A stretch of DNA of 6,333 bases from Candidatus Solincola jinzensis (GTDB lineage Bacteria; Actinomycetota; Geothermincolia; Geothermincolales; RBG-13-55-18). Both the position numbers and the translations under genes were made by a program. Below are positions 3,778 to 6,333 of this stretch, piece after piece. The DNA is taken from NCBI GenBank assembly GCA_015711875.1, contig JACVJG010000185.1:1-6333 (forward strand), written 5' to 3'. Under the pieces are notes generated by a model. It was given only the letters and a program-made list of their open reading frames with translations. It was not told the DNA's origin and did not search any database. Numbering within the stretch: position 1 is the first letter of the stretch; every line of letters begins with the position of its first letter.

Positions 3778-6333
3778 TCAGTAACTGAGCAGGTAGAGGT
3801 TGCGGTAGAGGTCGCCGGGGGCGATGTAGGCCTGCAGGCTCTGGGTGCCGGGTTTGTATATCACCACCTGCTTCTCGCGCTGTGAGAAACAGGTCCCGCC
3901 CGGCGCCCCTTCCCAGTACTTCTGGACCGTCAGCCACACGTAGACCACCACCTCATCGTAGGGGATCTCCTCCTCGGTGACCTCGTAGCGCTTGCCGTTG
4001 TAATTGTCCGTGCCCTGGGGCCCGTCGAAGGAGAACCACTCGTAGGTGGGACCGCTGAGGCTCACCGTGCGGTTGGTCAACTTGTGCAGAACGTCCACCT
4101 GGTCCACGCGCACCGCGGTCTGCTGCGGGCTGCTTCCCCCGATGACCAGGGGGATGGCGAAGGAGTGCGGTATGGCCATCACCACGTCCCACATGGAGTG
4201 CAGCGGGTCCGAGGAATCGAACTCCAGCTTGGGGGCGAAGTCCTCCCTGGCCTCCTTCCAGGTGATCACCTCGCTCCCCTGGTCTGTGATTATGTACTCG
4301 TCGTCCTCGCTGCGGAAGCCGTCGATGATCGCGTCCCCGATGTCCAGGAGGTCTGCGGGATGGTCCTCGATCAGTTTCCCCGGGATGTCGGCCCACGCGG
4401 TGATGTCGAAGATGCTGCCGTCGTCGGACTCGAACCACCCGGAGATGTCTATCTCCGACTTGGTGGCGTGCGTCTCGTAGGTCCCGCCCCAGACCGTCAC
4501 GCCCACCGCCGCCAGGTCCTTGGTCCCGCTCCAGTATTCCGCGGAAACGCCGATGGCGTAATTGCCGAACCATGCGTACATGTCGGCTCCGCCCACGTCC
4601 ATGAAGCCCGGCCATCCCGCCTTGACCATCCACGAGGTGTAACCCTCGGCGGCGGAACGGATGCGTTTCTCGCCCAGGTCGGGAGAGAGCTTGAAGAACC
4701 GGAAGAGCTGGTCACCTCCGTAGAGCAGGATGGTTTCCTCCGTGGTCATGCCCTTCCCGGAGACGGATATCACGTAGATCTTGCTGGGCCTGGCCTCCAG
4801 CTCCACGGGCTGGAAGATCCCGCCATCATCCACCTGCAGCTCCCGCACCACGTTCCCCTTCTCGTCCTTTATGGTCACCGAGGCGCCGCCCACGGGCTGT
4901 CCCCTCCTCTCCACCACCATCCCGCCCAGGAAGCCGGTGGCTATCTCCTTCATGACGATGGTCTGGGTGCGCTCCTCCCCCAGTACCACCTCCACCTCCT
5001 GCCCGCTCACCGGGTGGTACCCGCGCTTGGTGAAGGAGAAGGTGTAGGTTCCCGCCGATATGTCCCAGGAAAGCTTCCCGCTGGCGGGGGTCCTCTCGGT
5101 CTCGCGGTACTCGTGGAGGGACACAGTCACCCCCTCCAGCGGATTTCCGCTGTCGTCCACCACCTCGAGGGTGATCACGCCGTGGTTGTCCATCTCCGCG
5201 TTGACGAAGGCCAGGGGCTTGGTGCGAGAGACGGTCACCTGCGTCTCCAGCGGGTTGTAGCCTTCGTGCTCCACCCGCACCTGGTAGGTCCCGAACTCCA
5301 ACCCGTCCAGCATGAACATGCCGTTCTTGTCGGTGAGCGCCTGGTGGTCGCCCACGGTAACCCGCACGTTGGGCATGCAGGTATACCACCCCAGGCGGTG
5401 ACGGACGTCGGAGGAGGCGTCCACCACCCGCCCGAAGACAAGCCCCTTCTGGCGCACGGAAAAGGCGTGGGCGGCCGAGTCGTTCCCCGTGGTGTACTGC
5501 CGGCTGGAGGTGGTGAGGCTGAAGGTCACCTCGACCTGCTCCGCGAGGTAATCGGAAGGCACCACCCAGGTGAGGGAGAAATCCGCGCCGCAGGCGGCCT
5601 CGATGTCGCCCAGATTCGCCGCGCCTATCTCCTGTCCGCCCACGCTCGCCCTGACCACCACGCCGTTGGCCCTCTGGCACCCGCGGTTGATGACCCTGCC
5701 CCTAAGGGAAACGGGGCCCCCGCATATGGCGGGCCGCGGCAACTGGCTGAAGGCGTTGAGGTCCAGCAGGGGGTCGCAGAGCTCGGGCCTCCCCCCGTCG
5801 AGCAGCTTGTCCGCGCCGGCCCATCCGCCACCCTCCCAGCCCCGCAGGAGGAAGCACTCCCCTCTGGGCAGCCCGCTCACGTTCCGGCCGTACCAGTAGG
5901 CGAACATCGGCGCGGTGTCCTCTCCCGTCCCTTCCAGCAACTGGCAGTGATGGTTCACCCCCGCATAGAAAGGCGCCCCGTGCCCCAGGCGCCCGCTCCA
6001 CGCCTGGGTGACGTTGCCTCTTGCCGTATCCACCTCGGAGACGAAGAGGTCGGACTGTTGGCGGGCCCAGACCACGGTGGCCGTCCCTCCCCTTGCCGCC
6101 AGGCATCCGTGGGTCACGCCGCTGCTCGACGTGGAGACAGCCACCGTGCGCACCACTTCGAGCGACTGCGGATCCACCAGCGCGAGCTGGAGGTCGAAGA
6201 GAGGCGAGCCGCGCCGTTCCGCGGAGGAATAGGCCTGGCGGGTGAAGAGCACGGCCAGGCACCCCGTTCCCTCATCCCAGGCCGCGTCGTGGAAGCGCAG
6301 CTCCACCTCGCCATCCTCCCGGCGCAGTTCCCT
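3778..6333 (-). CDS. Large multi-domain exported-type protein, 5' end outside the window
   Basis: The frame is open from TGA 3780-3778 to the right edge. GTG 6306-6304 gives 842 residues, but codons upstream of it (RELRREDGEVELRF) continue smoothly to 6333, so the true start lies beyond the window. Numbering from GTG 6306: residues 1-190 look like the last blades of a beta-propeller; 192-285 resemble a CARDB-type adhesion domain (VSLRGRVINRGCQRANGVVV); 289-373, 376-453 and 456-540 are three carboxypeptidase-regulatory/PEGA-like beta-sandwiches (for example VFGRVVDA through LTDKNGMFMLDGLEFGTYQV, and GNPLEGVTVSLHEY through AGTYTFSFTKRGYHPV). Residues 545-842 match no family I recognise. Cys residues and the Ig-like modules suggest an extracytoplasmic protein; no C-terminal membrane anchor or sortase motif is seen. 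There is no catalytic signature. It converges with the propeller gene. Reading frame certain; function unknown. Confidence 0.88.
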   Translation of the reverse strand, partial: RELRREDGEVELRFHDAAWDEGTGCLAVLFTRQAYSSAERRGSPLFDLQLALVDPQSLEVVRTVAVSTSSSGVTHGCLAARGGTATVVWARQQSDLFVSEVDTARGNVTQAWSGRLGHGAPFYAGVNHHCQLLEGTGEDTAPMFAYWYGRNVSGLPRGECFLLRGWEGGGWAGADKLLDGGRPELCDPLLDLNAFSQLPRPAICGGPVSLRGRVINRGCQRANGVVVRASVGGQEIGAANLGDIEAACGADFSLTWVVPSDYLAEQVEVTFSLTTSSRQYTTGNDSAAHAFSVRQKGLVFGRVVDASSDVRHRLGWYTCMPNVRVTVGDHQALTDKNGMFMLDGLEFGTYQVRVEHEGYNPLETQVTVSRTKPLAFVNAEMDNHGVITLEVVDDSGNPLEGVTVSLHEYRETERTPASGKLSWDISAGTYTFSFTKRGYHPVSGQEVEVVLGEERTQTIVMKEIATGFLGGMVVERRGQPVGGASVTIKDEKGNVVRELQVDDGGIFQPVELEARPSKIYVISVSGKGMTTEETILLYGGDQLFRFFKLSPDLGEKRIRSAAEGYTSWMVKAGWPGFMDVGGADMYAWFGNYAIGVSAEYWSGTKDLAAVGVTVWGGTYETHATKSEIDISGWFESDDGSIFDITAWADIPGKLIEDHPADLLDIGDAIIDGFRSEDDEYIITDQGSEVITWKEAREDFAPKLEFDSSDPLHSMWDVVMAIPHSFAIPLVIGGSSPQQTAVRVDQVDVLHKLTNRTVSLSGPTYEWFSFDGPQGTDNYNGKRYEVTEEEIPYDEVVVYVWLTVQKYWEGAPGGTCFSQREKQVVIYKPGTQSLQAYIAPGDLYRNLYLLSY

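Overview
This is a GC-rich bacterial window. The sequence does not fix the organism. High GC content, together with a secreted-protein module beginning Trp-Tyr-Leu-Ala-Glu-Gly, reminds me of deep-branching, environmental Actinomycetota. That is recollection of similar proteins, not a search result. I see no rRNA, tRNA, CRISPR array, transposase or phage gene.

Layout, left to right. (1) Positions 1-95, minus strand: the first codons of a gene that runs off the left edge. (2) 125-244, minus: a degenerate tandem copy of the 3' end of the next gene. (3) 254-814, minus: a five-helix Yip1-like membrane protein. (4) 815-1273: no intact gene, but a frameshifted relic that looks like the last ~45 codons of a cation-transporting P-type ATPase. 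(5) 1274-1860, minus: a two-gene DUF433/DUF5615 module of toxin-antitoxin type, overlapping by 4 bases. (6) 1861-2203: intergenic DNA with a promoter-like pair for the module and a strong GC palindrome. (7) 2204-3450, plus: a secreted beta-propeller (DUF5122/delta-60) protein, split by an extra G in an 8-G tract and probably also damaged at its 5' end. (8) 3451-3777: a gap between convergent genes with three 19-bp tandem repeats and a relic resembling the C-terminus of a DUF4143 ATPase. (9) 3778-6333, minus: a large multi-domain extracellular-type protein whose 5' end lies beyond the window.

The genes do not form one pathway. The overlapping DUF433/DUF5615 pair is the only clear functional unit. 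The two large proteins look like exported proteins built from beta-propeller and beta-sandwich modules, and they converge tail to tail. The frequency of broken genes (one split gene, two C-terminal relics, one degenerate duplicate) marks this as a decaying, rearranged accessory region. I do not see a convincing new defence or biosynthetic system. The least explained parts are the ~300-residue C-terminal region of the large protein, the poly-G split of the propeller gene, and the palindrome at 2061-2102.
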